Shown in pieces: positions 1-11,880 of a stretch of DNA of 64,000 bases. The DNA is from Raphanus sativus (taxonomy: Eukaryota; Streptophyta; Magnoliopsida; Brassicales; Brassicaceae): assembly GCF_000801105.2 (NCBI RefSeq), contig NC_079514.1, positions 18,020,293 to 18,084,292 on the forward strand. Direction: 5' to 3'. The position numbers and the translations under genes were made by a program. Below the pieces are notes generated by a model that worked only from the letters and a program-made list of their open reading frames with translations, was not told the DNA's origin and did not search any database. Position 1 is the first letter of the stretch, and each line of letters begins with the position of its first letter.

Positions 1-297
1 AATATCACATGCTCAAGTATTCATATTTGGGGCTAATCCTTCAAAACCTATTTGAATCCTAAATCTAACAAAGGTGTTTACTCAGACATAGCCAAGCAAA
101 GCATCATAACAATTAAATAAAATTGCATAGAATAGAATAGATGGAAATAAATGTGTTCAAGAAAACTCTCAATAGTAACTCTCTCTCTCTCACAAAACAA
201 TGGTGTAAAAACCTTAGGTAAAAACTGTGTCTAAAAGCGTATATGTGCCAAAACACTTAGGCAAGACATAAATACTAAATAATTAGGTTAAAACTCG

Positions 298-516
298 TCA
301 GTGGTATTTTGGTAAATAGATGGAATGTTGGGTTTCAAGTCGACTGTGACCAAACTGGACTTCTGCGTTTTTCCCATCGTTATCATTGAAGGTGTATCGA
401 TCAACGCGTCTCTTTGTGTCGACCTCGGGTGGCGATATGGTCATCTCGGGTGAAATCTCTAAAGTGTTCCAAAATACTCCAAAATCACCATCTTTTCTCC
501 AATTGCTCCTGAACAT
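298..516 (-). other. Short open frame of unknown origin abutting the CACTA remnant
   Basis: A 72-codon minus-strand frame begins MFRSNWRKDGDFGVFW and ends HSIYLPKYH. It sits where the transposase core should be, but I do not recognise it as TNP2 sequence. It may be a captured exon, a divergent C-terminal segment or chance. No splice signals or promoter clearly connect it to anything. Confidence 0.2.
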
Positions 517-2202
517 GTAAATATGCTATCTAGACTCCAAAACAAATTAAATATATCCTAAAATTCTTATATATCATGACTAAAATTGGGTCAAATTCAT
601 GGTGTATCATTCATGAATAAAAATTCACGTTCCATGCACAGCTCTGGTGTCAGGTTGTACGGCGTAAGAATCACAGGCCATAATGAATATTTCCTTCCAG
701 ACATTTCAAATGGACTAAATCCTTCTACGCATAACCCAAGATAAACATTCTGACTATTACTTGCGAAATCTGGGTGTACTTTGTTCAAATGTTTCCACGC
801 TCTTGCATCTGATGGATGAACGATCTCACCATCCTTCTGGACATGTTATGCATGTCATCTCATCGCTCCAGCAGTCTCCTGAGATTGATATAACTGTTTC
901 AGCATGTCCGTAATTGGTAGGTACCACATCCTTTGGTACGGTACCCTATTCCTCTCACGTCCTTGCGGTTTGAATCTTGGCTTCTTGCAGAAACGACACT
1001 CTTCCAGGTTCTCATCATCTTTCCAGTAGATCATGCAATTTTCTATGCAAATGTATATCCTCTCTGATGGCAATCCAAGACTATGAACCAATTTATGAAT
1101 CTCATAATAAGATTCAGCTGACACGTTGTGTTCTGGCAAATACTCTTTAAACAATTGAGCCCATGCATCCATACAATTCTCAGATAAATTATAATATGTT
1201 TTAATATTCATCATTCTAGCTGCAAGTAACAATTTAGAGAGTCCTTCTCTACAATCAGCGTAGATTGGTTGATTTACAGCATCAAACATTTCATAAAACA
1301 TTTTTGCTTTCAAGTTAGGTTATTCAGCATTAAGAGCAGTTTGATCAGCTATTGTTGTAGTTGTTTCTAAAAATTCATCTGCAACCATGTCGTCAATCAT
1401 ATCATAATCGACCGTCAACTCCTCATCATTTTCATTATGCAACTGAATTGGTTCTTCGTTAGCAGCCATAATATTATTATTACTACTACTAGCTTCATTT
1501 CTATCATGACTCTCTCCATGTTGAAACCATATATTGTAATTTGGTGTAAAACTTCGATTTTACTACTGACAAATTTGGTATTCTTGCACTTCCGACTTGG
1601 ACATAACATCTTACCGGTTTCTTGCGTGAGTGGTGTAGAACAAGCTTGGAACATGAATATCTCCGCACCGTTGAGAAATGCATCCGTTACTCTCCTGTCA
1701 GAATCTTTGTGCGTGTACATCCAAATTTAGGTTTCACATTTTTGATCTCTTTTTTTGTGTGACTTTGAAAATGATCAAATGTCATCTTTATAGGAGATTC
1801 CAAGTTTAGGTTGGTGAAATTGTACAACTATCTTACAACTACAAAGTTTACAACTTTTTAAGTTCCAATTTACAACTATTTTACAAAGCTTTTACAACGA
1901 AATTAGTTTGGCATAGTCCACTAAAAACACGTTTTCACCAACTACTTAACTGAATAGTTATTAAAACAAAGTAAAATATAACTATTGTAAATTGGTTGTT
2001 CTTTTACAATATTTTTACAACGTTATTCATTTTCATCTGTATGTGGACGTAACTTTACGTCAATTTTACGACGAAATGGTTACTTGTAACCTTAAGTGGA
2101 TTTTACTACGAATTTTTATTTCGACGTAAACGCGACGTTGTTATTACGACTCAATATTTTAACAGTTAAATTTCGTAGTAATTCCAATATTTTTTTGTAG
2201 TA
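300..2202 (-). mobile_element. Degenerate CACTA (En/Spm) transposon, one end preserved
   Basis: The minus strand from about 1720 downward carries pieces of a TNP2-type transposase. Beyond its 5' end, 2050-2202 holds several CGTAGTA/ACTACGA-type subterminal motifs. The terminus at about 2191-2202, read on the minus strand, is TACTACAAAAAAATA, close to the family end CACTACAA with the first C changed. The opposite end was not found and the transposase core is missing, so this is an internally deleted, immobile remnant. Its lower coordinate is only where recognisable sequence stops. Confidence 0.75.
597..1720 (-). pseudogene. TNP2-like CACTA transposase fragments
   Basis: Three blocks lie in transposase order on the minus strand. 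Block 1 (1720-1490) is the transposase-associated domain, beginning WMYTHKDSDRR with a Cys-rich CPSRKCKN motif. Block 2 (1313-855) holds the region upstream of the catalytic core, including MIYWKDDENLEECRFCKKPR and YLPITDMLKQLYQS. Block 3 (788-597) holds the NVYLGLCVEGFSPFE and WPVILTPYNLTPE motifs. The gene is broken by a frameshift near 1490 and an in-frame stop near 1325, and everything after REFLF, including the catalytic core, is gone. It cannot make a working transposase. The family match is strong from motif order, while exon boundaries in the decayed parts are uncertain. Confidence 0.85.
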
Positions 2203-2279
2203 TAATTGCAAATCTCCCAAAGTTATTTACGAAAGTAAATAAAATAAACGTGAGGAAAGGTCTATCATGACAGGTTGAT

Positions 2280-2440
2280 ACGGGTGTCAATTCGGGCTGG
2301 TCCGGCCCGGCCCGGCCCAAACCCGTTAAGCCCGTAAATATTTGAGTCCGGCTCAGCCCGGTCCAAAAATATTTTGGGCCTATAATTCAAAGTCCGGCCC
2401 GGCTCTTATAGGGCTATAGGGCTTTTAGGGTTTTTTTAGA
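2280..2440. repeat. GGCCCG-rich dispersed repeat
   Basis: A GC-rich block in AT-rich surroundings contains repeated GGCCCGG, AGCCCG and GTCCGGC units around 2298-2410. Such GGCCCGGCCC blocks occur inside non-autonomous plant transposons, but no terminal repeats or target duplication could be assigned here. Confidence 0.45.
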
Positions 2441-3230
2441 CTTTTCGAAAAATAATTTGTCATTGTCATTTCTAGTGTTTCATAATTTTGTGTAAAATAC
2501 AATTTGAAAGTATTGTTTTGTAAAATTTAGTTTTGATAAATCTTAAACACATAAAAGGACTTTTTTAAATATATCAAAATAAAAAAACTAAATAATTTGG
2601 CATTTAAAAACTAAAATCTACATCAAAATCAAAAACCACAAATTCAGAAACAAAAACTAAAAGTTGACAATTAAAATCCAAAAATTATACACTATTTGTC
2701 CAGGATCTTGTGATCAAGTGGTAAATATAGAGGTTTAGGACACTAATAGATTTTAGACACCAACACAAATATGTTTGGTTTTATAAAAAGTTAATTTTAG
2801 TGACTAATGCATGTGTATTAATTGGCATGAATAAAGATAATATGATCATGTATATAATAAATAATTATATATAATATGTACTATAATTAAATTTTTATTT
2901 TAATAATTTTATGTTTATCTATTAGATTAGATAATTGAACATAAATTAATATAATACAATTTTGGCCAAAAATAAATAAAACAGTTCTGATATATATTAT
3001 GTTGTTATCTGAAAATAATATTTTTAATCATAAATATTAAAAATTAATTTCAATAATAGTCATGGATATATATATTGTAATGAGAAACTTAATTATAGAT
3101 ACATATATCGCCAATTTAAAAATTTAAGAGTATAAACATAACTTATCATGATAATTATTGAAATAATAATATATGTATCAATAAATATTTATAAGATTAT
3201 TAAGCCCGCATAAGCGGGCCAACCATCTAG
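2441..3230 (+). mobile_element. Helitron 3' end with AT-rich body
   Basis: Positions 3203-3230 form a GC hairpin (AGCCCGC, TA-rich loop, GCGGGCC) followed by AACCATCTAG and a host T at 3231. That is the usual Helitron 3' terminus of hairpin plus CTRR. The sequence upstream is AT-rich and has no coding potential. The 5' terminus was not located, so the left limit is arbitrary. The end lies only 244 bp before the ATG of the first glycosyltransferase gene, so it forms that gene's upstream boundary. Confidence 0.6.
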
Positions 3231-3474
3231 TAATAAAGAAATCGCTAAAAAGAAACTCAATAATTCACAATAAGATAACAATACACGATTCTACCACTTT
3301 TATTTGTTTTTTGGAATAAGTCTATCTTAACTAGGAGTAAAAATTAATAAACAAACAATAAAATAATAACGAGCATTGCTGTTACAAAAATGCCAATCAT
3401 AACTTTTGGTCTCGCACGTTATATAAGAACCGACAAAAAAGAAGTCTAAGAAGAAGAAAAAAAAAAGTTGAACA

Positions 3475-4868
3475 ATGAGTTCTTCGTCTTCCTCTTCTTC
3501 TTCTTGGTCTCGCAGTAAATGTCTTGATTCAGAATTTATGTTCGGGCAAAGGGAAGTAAAAAGAATCTTGATTCTGTTTCTTTGTTTGTCTGCTTCATGT
3601 CTTGTTTTATACAAAGCAGCTTATCCTCTGCAACGACTTAGTGTCAACAATCTCAGTTCTCTTGTCGCTTCTCCCTCCTCTCCACCATTGCCAAATATCA
3701 ACTCATCAGAGATTTCTCAAGAAACAGTAAGTTCTTATACAAAACTCTGTTTCATCTGATCTCTAGGGTTTGAATCTGTAGTCTTTGGTCTAATTTTCCT
3801 TTTGTCTAATTTGTTGTTGCTTCAGGCCAAACCAAAGATCAGTTTCAAGGGGATTTTGGAGAATGCTACGATGAAGAACAATACAGTGATTATAACGACA
3901 CTGAACCAAGCTTGGGCAGAGCCAAACTCTTTGTTCGATCTTTTCCTAGAGAGTTTTCGTATCGGGCAAGGAACACAACAACTGTTGAAACACGTAGTAG
4001 TGGTTTGCTTGGATCGCAAGGCGTTTGAACGATGCTCACAACTTCATACTAATTGTTACCAAATTGAAACCTTAGAAACTGATTTCTCCGGAGAGAAAGT
4101 TTACAACACTCCTGACTATCTCAAGATGATGTGGCGCAGAATCGAGCTTCTTACACAAGTTCTCGAGATGGGTTTCAACTTCATATTTACGGTATTAATC
4201 AGTGGCTTTAATTCTGTATTTCTCTGTAATATATTTTTTTTAATGAGTAAGGAGGTTTTTTATCCGTAGGACAGTAAATCTCCTAAAGTAAGGTCTAACC
4301 ATGTAGTTCAATTATCATTTATTGAGTAGACCTCTCTTAACGAGACTTGATTTAGTGGTTTTGATTTGTTTATGTAAATTTATAGGACACAGACATAATG
4401 TGGCTTCGAGATCCATTTCCTCGGCTATATCCAGATGGAGATTTTCAAATGGCATGTGACAGATTCTTTGGGGATCCTTTCGATTCAAACAATTGGGTCA
4501 ATGGTGGCTTCACATACGTCAGATCAAACAATAGAAGTGTTGAGTTTTACAAATTCTGGCACAAATCTCGTCTAGACTATCCAGAGTTACACGACCAAGA
4601 TGTGTTCAATAGAATCAAGCACAAGCCTTTCATTACAGAGATTGGGATTCAAATGAGATTCTTCGACACCGTTTACTTTGGTGGGTTTTGTCAAACGAGT
4701 AGAGACATAAACTTGGTTTGCACGATGCATGCAAATTGTTGCATTGGATTAGAGAAGAAGCTTCATGATCTGAATCTCGTTCTTGATGATTGGAGAAAGT
4801 ATCTGTCTTTGTCAGAACATGTTCAGAACACGACTTGGAGTGCTCCTATGAAGTGTTTGGAGGACTGA
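3475..4868 (+). CDS. Nucleotide-diphospho-sugar glycosyltransferase, GT77-like (copy 1)
   Basis: A probable Golgi type II membrane glycosyltransferase of the Nucleotid_trans (PF03407/GT77) family, most like Arabidopsis At5g44820. Three exons (3475-3726, 3826-4191, 4386-4868) join in phase with GT/AG borders to give 366 residues. A short cytosolic Ser-rich tail is followed by a membrane anchor at about residues 31-48 (ILILFLCLSASCLVLY) and a lumenal stem. The DTD metal/nucleotide-sugar motif at residues 207-209 is followed by MWLRDPFPRLYPDGDFQMAC, and it begins exactly at the exon 2/exon 3 junction. Five or more cysteines toward the C terminus are shared with copy 2. The gene looks intact. GT77 relatives act on cell-wall polymers (rhamnogalacturonan II, extensin), but no substrate is known to me for this subgroup. 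Confidence 0.88.
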
Positions 4869-6440
4869 GGATTTTTTTTAATACAGATTTGGATTAAAAG
4901 TGTATTAAGAATGAAAAATAAATAAATGTATTAAGAATGAAGTGTCTTTTAGGACTTTAATCTAATCATTTTTCTTTCTGATTGTAGTTCTCAGAAATTT
5001 AATAAATGTTAAACTGTTTTGAGTCGCAGTTCGTAAATGTTAATACTTTGGTAGCAATTCAATTTTATATGTAGGTCGGTTCCAACGGCCTGAGTTGGGG
5101 TCTGATATCAATAATTATGAGAAACTTGAGTTGGATTGGGCTAAACTAAAGTTTAGTACTATATGAAATCCAACACACTAAAGAAATTAATTCTGCATTT
5201 TCAAATATAAGACTAAGCAATGTCTTAACTGACAATATTGGAGAATTATGTAATGAAGAATAGTATTTTTGGATCTTACCTTTCCGTCAGAGTTCCTTCA
5301 GCTTCCTATATGCATCATATATGACATTATTAGATAGAATTTCTGCTTAAATTCCTTCTTTAACTTCCCAAGTACATATCTGACAAATGCCATGTTTATC
5401 ATCGACTTGACACAAAAAAAATTCCCTGTATTCTTTCTACATCTCTTTAGTTGTAAATAATGCTTCCTACTGATGGAGTAGACTTCCATAGCCACCGGCG
5501 GTCCGGTTTGTGTTTTTTCTTACTCCTTTCTTCTGTGCATGTCTTTTTTTATCAAAGATTAAAATTGCTCTGGTGTAAACCTAGATCTAGATTTACAGAT
5601 ATGAGCTCGGAGTGATGGTGGTTGTCAGTGTTATCTCACTTAGAACTTTTCCTTCGATTCTAATTGGGATTCTCTCTCATCTTCTCTTGTGTTCCTAGCA
5701 TATCTGCTTGTGCATAGTGTTTGTCTCTCGTGGTCGGGAAGATGTGCGTATCCTTGTCATCGGTTGTGATGGCTGATTTCTGTTGGGTTTGGTGAAATTT
5801 CTGGCTCATGGTTCAAAGATTCGGAGCTACGGCTCTTCCGCTCCTTTCCCTGGAGGGTTTTGAGGTAAAATGGTCTTCTTCCTCCTAGGTTTGTTTTTAT
5901 GTTGTTGCTCATTGCTTGTGAGGTCGTATACCAAAGAAGTATAAAAAGTTTCAAAGTCCCCCAAAAATAAGTTCGATTGATGGTTTGTGCTTATCTCCTT
6001 CCTCATTCTGCGATGAATTTATTTGCTTGAGTTTTTATTTTTATTTTTATTTTAGGTTTCTATCAGTGTTTACTCTTAATCTTTGTTTAGGGTGTAATTT
6101 TGGTTTCAGATAATTCTTGTAAGTATGCTGGCTTTAGTTTCTAGAGGAATTGATGTTCCTGCTGGTTCTGTGTTTCAAACCTGTATTTTCACCCTTGTAT
6201 AATTTATAATGATTGATATATTTCAGTGTTAAAAACAAAATATCGACATGACGCCTTCGCTACGATAGTATGGTTGTATATTTGGGATAGAATGTGGCTA
6301 TCTTAATATTTGCCAACTCGTTGATAAGAATATTGTTATAAGTATTGATCCATCTGGCATACAAAGTTATCTATTTCCATTGACCTGTCGAACCATGATG
6401 GTCATGGGAAATTTACATTTCTTAAGCCAAGGATTGTTGG
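4869..6440. other. Non-coding interval, possible retroposon debris
   Basis: No gene is supported. 4869-5050 is the 3' flank of the glycosyltransferase. 5480-6240 is T-rich, has several stop-interrupted frames, and finishes in a stretch (about 6140-6230) resembling the untranslated tail of a non-LTR retroposon; this is weak. Short open frames at 5298-5495 and 5757-5954 (minus) match nothing I recognise. Without the MITE at 6441-6647, the sequence from 6240 to 6810 reads as one continuous stretch. Confidence 0.4.
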
Positions 6441-6647
6441 CAATGGTGGATCTAGAAAGTTTTATTATGGGGGGCAAAAAATTTAAACTTTAGAGATGAA
6501 GTATATTTAACCCTAGATTTGATATTTTAAGGGGGGGGGGGATTTATCCAATTTCTCCAAAATATATTATAGATAGTAAAGATTTTAAAAAAAAAAAATC
6601 CATAGGGGGCAGATGCCCCACCCTTGTGGGCTGTACATCCGCCACTG
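6441..6647. mobile_element. hAT-like MITE with CAATGG/CCACTG ends and 8-bp target duplication
   Basis: Starts CAATGGTGGATCTAGAA and ends TGTACATCCGCCACTG, so the two termini are inverted versions of CAGTGGCGGAT. It is flanked by attgttgg on the left and gttgttgg on the right, 7 of 8 matching, which fits the 8-bp duplication of hAT-superfamily elements. It contains a run of 11 G and the paired GGGGGCAGATGCCCC motif. At 207 bp it has no coding capacity. Confidence 0.7.
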
Positions 6648-6812
6648 GTTGTTGGTCTCTCTTTTGGCAACCGCTATTTTGCAAATATAAGGTCTTCTTG
6701 CATTGTCTTGATTCTCACCTTCAACGTTTCATCACTATTTTCTCTACTTTGGTGAATCACGCTTTGATTCCACCAAATCTGCTCTTGACATATCATTTTG
6801 TTAGAAAAAAAA

Positions 6813-6895
6813 GAAAAAATTGGCAAATTGGGCAAATCGCAAGTTTGAAATTAGGGAATTGGACCACCTCAAGTTTAAATTAGAGAATTGGGCAA
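6813..6895 (+). repeat. Left terminal inverted repeat of the MULE
   Basis: Contains GGCAAATTGGGCAAATCGC, AAGTTTGAAATTAGGGAATT, GGACCACCTCAAGTTTAAAT and GAGAATTGGGCAA in order. The reverse complement of 20317-20405 shows the same string of words with substitutions. The Ulp1 gene starts about 390 bp inside. Confidence 0.78.
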
Positions 6896-7287
6896 ATCGC
6901 TTTTTCCAGACTTGTGAATTGTCGGTAGAGGGTGCGCGTGATTCTTGATATTACGACTCTGCCATTACGCATTTTTCCTTTTATAAATGGGATAAAGAGA
7001 TGATAAAATAATTTAAAAAGAAAGAATTAGGAAAATTTTGAGAAATTAAAGAAAAACTAAATTACGAGAAGATTTTGAAATTTTTTAAAATTGCCACTTT
7101 TGGTCGTCTTGTGCTTTGACCAGAATTACCTCTAAACAGCTGCAATTGAAAAGCAGACATCAAGAATCAGCCTCGACTGAACCCAGATTTGAGACACAAT
7201 TGAAAACCAAACTTCGGAGACACGAATTGGAGACTGCGAGCAGATACGAGACAGGACGACCCCTTTCGCCAGCAGACTCCAGTAGAG

Positions 7288-10200
7288 ATGGTATCCCCCT
7301 CCAGCGTAACGCCGTCGAGGAGGGTGACTCGTAGTCAATCCGCCAGTGATAGAGAACCAAATCCCAAGAAAACTCGCCGAGTAGGCAAAACTGCGCCTCG
7401 TTACGCAGGTATCTCTTTTAGCTAAGTTTCTCTCTTAAATTATTAGGAAAAAGTTCTAAAAATTAAAGCGTTGGGCATTCGGCTTGATTTGATTATTATA
7501 TTTCAGATATGAGCACGGAGTCCGAACAAGAGGAACCTGCATCCACCGAACAAGATGAAGTTGCATCAACCGAACAAGATCCAGCTTCATCGGACGCACC
7601 TGAATTTATTGGGACTACGCATGCTTTCCCGGAAAGACTGTTTGCACGTAATTGCTATCCTGGCAAACCTCGACTGAACATCTATTCAAAGGCGAGTATC
7701 ATAGGATCGTTAGTGAAGTTGTTGAGAGGCTCCCCTGAATTGAAACTATTGTTAGATAGTCAGTTTGGAGCTCTGTTCCACTTACCTGTATCGCGGTGTT
7801 CAAACTCTGCGAAACTGGTACATTCTCTCCTCAGCCGTCAGCTGGTGACGTACCGGTTATATGAGCTATGGTTCTTGTTTGCAGACAAGCCACTGCGTTT
7901 TTCTCTGCGTGAGTTCGGAGACATCACGGGTCTTAAATGCGAGCCTGAAAGGGAAAAAGTAGGAAACGTTTCAGAATCCAGCGATGCCACACCTGGCCGT
8001 ATGTGGAAAGAGTTGTTTGGAACTGACGATGAAGACGTGACTGTGGCAGATGTTCTTCGGATGCTTGGGCAGGCGAGTCTTCCTGAGTGGAAGCGTTTGC
8101 CACTAGCTCTCATTGCGCTTGTAGATGGTCTTCTGATTTGTGGTCACAAACTACTTCGTTTGATGCCTGCTTACGTCGAGATGCTGGAAGACACGCAATC
8201 ATTTCTTCAATATCCATGGGGGAGAGAGGCATTTCTCAGCACTCTGTCTAGATTGACACCACCTCAACCTTCTGATCCTTCTAAAATGTATAAATCCCTG
8301 TCGGTCATGCGCCTTCGTTTGAAACAGCAGTCAACAGCTTGTTATGGGTTCCCTCTGGCGCTGCAACTTTTTGCTTTTAAAGTTATCCCCTCATTGCTTG
8401 AGAAAATTCATGAACCTAATAAAACGACTACTTTCTTGGAAGAACCTGAAGGATGCGACTCAACAAATCCACTTCTGAATTTTGAAGACATACTTCTCGT
8501 GGAAACCCAAACTGAGGTACAATTTTGTTGTCTATCGTATTTGCATAACATGAGTGATGACGCTCAAACTTTGTGTACTTATGAATGCTTGTGTTCTTTG
8601 TTTGAGGTTGTTGTTACGTATTCAATCCCAGATGAAGGTAGGGATCCAAAGTGGAAGAAACAAGTAATCGATCCCCGAATAGATAACTTAGTTCGTAAGC
8701 TGCGGGAAGGGCACGAGTTCAAAGCAACAGACTTTAAGGGAGGTGATTCATCCCTTACACCTCTGAAGCCAGCCGGAAAGTGTGAAGGTGTTGGTGTCCC
8801 AAAAAAGTGTCCCAAACTGTCTAGGCGGTTTGGGAAAGACTCTGACTGGATGTTCGACTCAGGGGCCTCAGCGTCCTAATCGACCTCGTCGTGGTATTCA
8901 TAAACAGGCTGAACCGGGGAACTTATCAGATAAGGAGCAAGAGCTGAAAGAGTGGATTCGAGTTGAACTGAAAACCCAGTTGGGTGAATTACGGAACGAG
9001 ATTTTTGACTGGTTGCATCATGTTAGGGGAGGCTCGTTCACTTTTCCGCAAACCACAGGAGACAACAGAGACAACAGTAATGCTGACCCTGCCGGGATGG
9101 AAGTTCCAAAGAAGCGACGTTCGTACAGTGGTGATGGTAATGTTGAAGCTGAAATATGTGGGTCTTATAGTAAGAAACACAAGAAGAACAACGGCGATTG
9201 GTTTAGCGACAATGAGACGATGAGAATGCATGATGATAATCATGCAGGTGGTCGTACGCCAAATGATCGCTTCTGGGAAAAGGTAATCAATCTGCTCGTA
9301 CAACTTGTAATGATAAACAATGTAAGGAACCCGGTCAAACTCTTTTGCCTTTAAAATCAACGTGTAGGTAGATTCAATGGCGGGCGAAGGCCCCTCTTTC
9401 TCGAAGCCGGCAAACATTCCAGAAGTCGATGTGTGAACGCCGTTTGGTCAGGTATTCAGTTTACTAGTTCAGGTATTCAGGTTATTTTATGTGGTGTACA
9501 GGTATACAGATTTATTGGTCAGGTATTCAGGTTAGTTAAGGTAATCAAGTTAATTTATGAGGTGTTCAGCCTCAGTAATCAGGTATACAGATCTGTTTGG
9601 TCAGGTATTCAGGTTGAATTGATGAGGTGTTTAGGTTAAGTAGTCAGGTATACAGATTTTCTTGGTCAAGTTTTATGTGAGGCATTCATGTGAGTTTCTG
9701 AGGTTCAGGTGTACATATTAGTTTGATTAGGTGTTCAGCTTATTTTGGCAGGTGTACATATTAGTTTGATTAGGTGTTCAGGTTCAGGTGTTCAGTCTAG
9801 TTTGGCAGGTATACACCCAAGTTGTTAGGTGTACAAATTTACATTTAAACTACATCAGAATTGAATTTGCTATATCTGAACGTTGTCAGGGCGAGGGGGA
9901 AGATGAGTGTCCAATTTCAGGGCTAAATTTGTTAGCAGAAGAGGTGGAAAAGGGGACACGGTGTGAAAATGAGTATAAAGATCCCCAGGATAACACTTGT
10001 AGAATTCTGTCCGTTTGGGCTCATCATAGATCTTATGTCTTTCCGCCGGAGGTGCGATTGTAATGTTCTTTATAGCATATGTCCATCCGTGATTTTGAAC
10101 TGGTTTAAATCATGACATTGCAGGATGTTACCGAGGAACAAGCTGGTAAAGCGTCACCGACAAATTCTGAAGATTACAAGACACCACCAGAGGATGATCC

Positions 10201-11433
10201 GATGACTGAATCTCGCACACCAGACGTTCGGATGACGAAGCGGAGTCGATATCTTACTAGGTCATCCAAAAAAACAGAGGTAGAAGGGAAATGTATTCGA
10301 ATTAGCTCAACCAAAAAAGATGACCTCCAGACCAAGCGTATTCCGAGACGTTCTATAAAGATTGGAGGAGTGTACACCCCAGACAAGAGATTGAAGACCC
10401 TTTTCCAAAGTTGCAAGAAACCCAAATATACTCCCTTAGCAGAGTTGGAGAAAGCGAAGTTTCAAGAGTTTCAAAATATTCTTCGCGAAAAACCGGAACA
10501 GTAAGTTGTTTGGATATACTGTCTAAATTTCTTGGACGGACTGCGGCTGTTTAATATTGACTTTTTGTTTGCTATCAAATCGCAGGGAATTCGAAATTGT
10601 TATTGGGATCCATGTCTCAAATCAGTTCTTCCTGTCGTTGGCGAGGCCAACAAATTGGGTCACTACGGAGGTAATACATCTGAACTTAGTCCCTTTTATT
10701 GAAGTTACTACTCGGATTTCCACCGATTTAATGTTGGGAGTTCTAATGGTTTGTAAATATTGTTCAGCATATTTCTGTGCTAATTAGTATGCTAGTAAGG
10801 CGACATGGAAGCAATTATCTGATTCGGAGGTGCCGATTTGTAGACTACTTCAGTATTGCGGGCATCATATCAAAGTTCGCAGAGTTCGAGAAGGCCTCAG
10901 ATAAATTGGGATTCAAGTGGGGAGGGCTTGTGAGTTTCTGTTTCACCGGAAAAACGCTGCGTCGGAATGAGAAGAAGGTGTTGTTGGTTGATGTGGACAG
11001 GGTGTACGCCCCAATGATGTGGGGAAAAGATCATTGGGTTGGTCTTGTGATCAACTTGACATCCAGACAAGTTGAGATTTTGGACTGCAACATTCCCCAT
11101 AATCCGTCTGATAATGAGGTGAACAACCACATGGCTTATCTCCTACGCGCATTGCCTCATGTCTTAGCTGCGTTTTCGCCTCCTACCGATAGTAGTCATC
11201 CTGAAGAATACCAAGCATTTTCATGGGTGCGTCCAGACAATATTTACTTCAACGAAAGGTCTAGCGACTGTGGACCATGCTCGGTTAAATTTCTGGAAAT
11301 GCATGCAGCGGGATACTCGTATGAGGATATGGGGCAGATCGATGACAATAAGGTGGACAAATTCCGTCAGAAATACGCTTTGGACACCTATGAAGAATTT
11401 ATTGGAAACCCAAAAGTTCAAAACGATGGTTAA
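7288..11433 (+). CDS. DUF1985/Ulp1-type C48 cysteine protease, transposon-borne
   Basis: Encodes a SUMO-protease-like protein of about 1,050 residues. Exons with in-phase GT/AG borders are 7288-7408, 7507 to about 8800, about 8860-9282, 9368-9430, 9890-10051, 10124-10500, 10586-10670 and 10768-11433. The DUF1985 domain is in exon 2 (RLFARNCYPGKPRLNIYS through LREFGDITGLKCEPE). The C-terminal peptidase domain shows the catalytic His (KDHWVGLVIN), Asp (VEILDCN) and Cys (SSDCGPCSVKF). The residue before NERSSDCG is Phe, where relatives usually have the oxyanion Gln, so activity is uncertain. The exon 2/3 junction (8790-8880) requires a frame change, either a small intron with a weak donor or a frameshift. 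Such genes are hallmarks of Kaonashi MULEs, and the protein could deSUMOylate host silencing factors (inference). Confidence 0.82.
9433..9840 (+). repeat. CAGGTATTCAGG/GTATACAG degenerate minisatellite in an Ulp1 intron
   Basis: About 15 irregular copies of units such as GGTCAGGTATTCAGGTT and AGGTATACAGATTT fill the intron between 9430 and 9890. The unit spacing varies, so this is a decayed tandem array. GTATTC and GTATAC are also the core words of the array at 12822-13290 in the same element. Confidence 0.8.
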
Positions 11434-11583
11434 ACATTGTTTATCTTCTATCTTTTGTTCAAACATGTTTCTTATATAACTTGTGCCTGACCTGTTACAC
11501 TTGTTTCTTAGTTTGCAACTTGAAGATTTCAGACTTGGAAATGCACTTGTTTCTCTGATAATTATTATTTTTTCCATGGGTTC

Positions 11584-11634
11584 AGGGTTTAGGGTTTAGG
11601 GTTTAGGGTTTACGGTTTACGGTTTACGGTTTAG
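11584..11634 (+). repeat. Interstitial telomere-like (TTTAGGG)n run
   Basis: About seven tandem heptamers: four GGTTTAG-type units followed by three GGTTTAC variants, then one GGTTTAG. It lies in the spacer just before the F-box gene. Read on the other strand it gives teloboxes (AAACCCTA), which are known promoter elements in plants. Confidence 0.9.
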
Positions 11635-11870
11635 GCAAGATATATTGGAGTATAATAACAATGCAAGATCGGACCATAGTGTGTTAGTTATTTGTTTCCA
11701 ATGAAAACAATTTCAGAAGTAGTTGGTGTTTTTACTGTGTCATTTAATAAGTATTAGTGTAAATTTTCAAAATTGGTTGCAATAACTATTTCTGAGTGTG
11801 TTAGGTACAAAATGTGGGAGGGACAATAACGTTCCTATTAACTCATAAGCCTCCTCCCCTCGTTGATTTC

Positions 11871-11880
11871 TTTATATATA
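11871..11880 (+). promoter_or_regulatory. Probable TATA box of the F-box-like gene
   Basis: TTTATATATA lies 72 bp before the ATG at 11952. Spacing and sequence fit a plant core promoter. Confidence 0.55.

Noticed and set aside
3327..3614. Minus-strand Glu-rich frame
   Set aside because: Antisense of the Ser-rich first exon of the glycosyltransferase.
7116..7334. Short plus-strand frame before the Ulp1 gene
   Set aside because: It is in another frame from the spliced first exon (7288-7408), which continues in phase into DUF1985.
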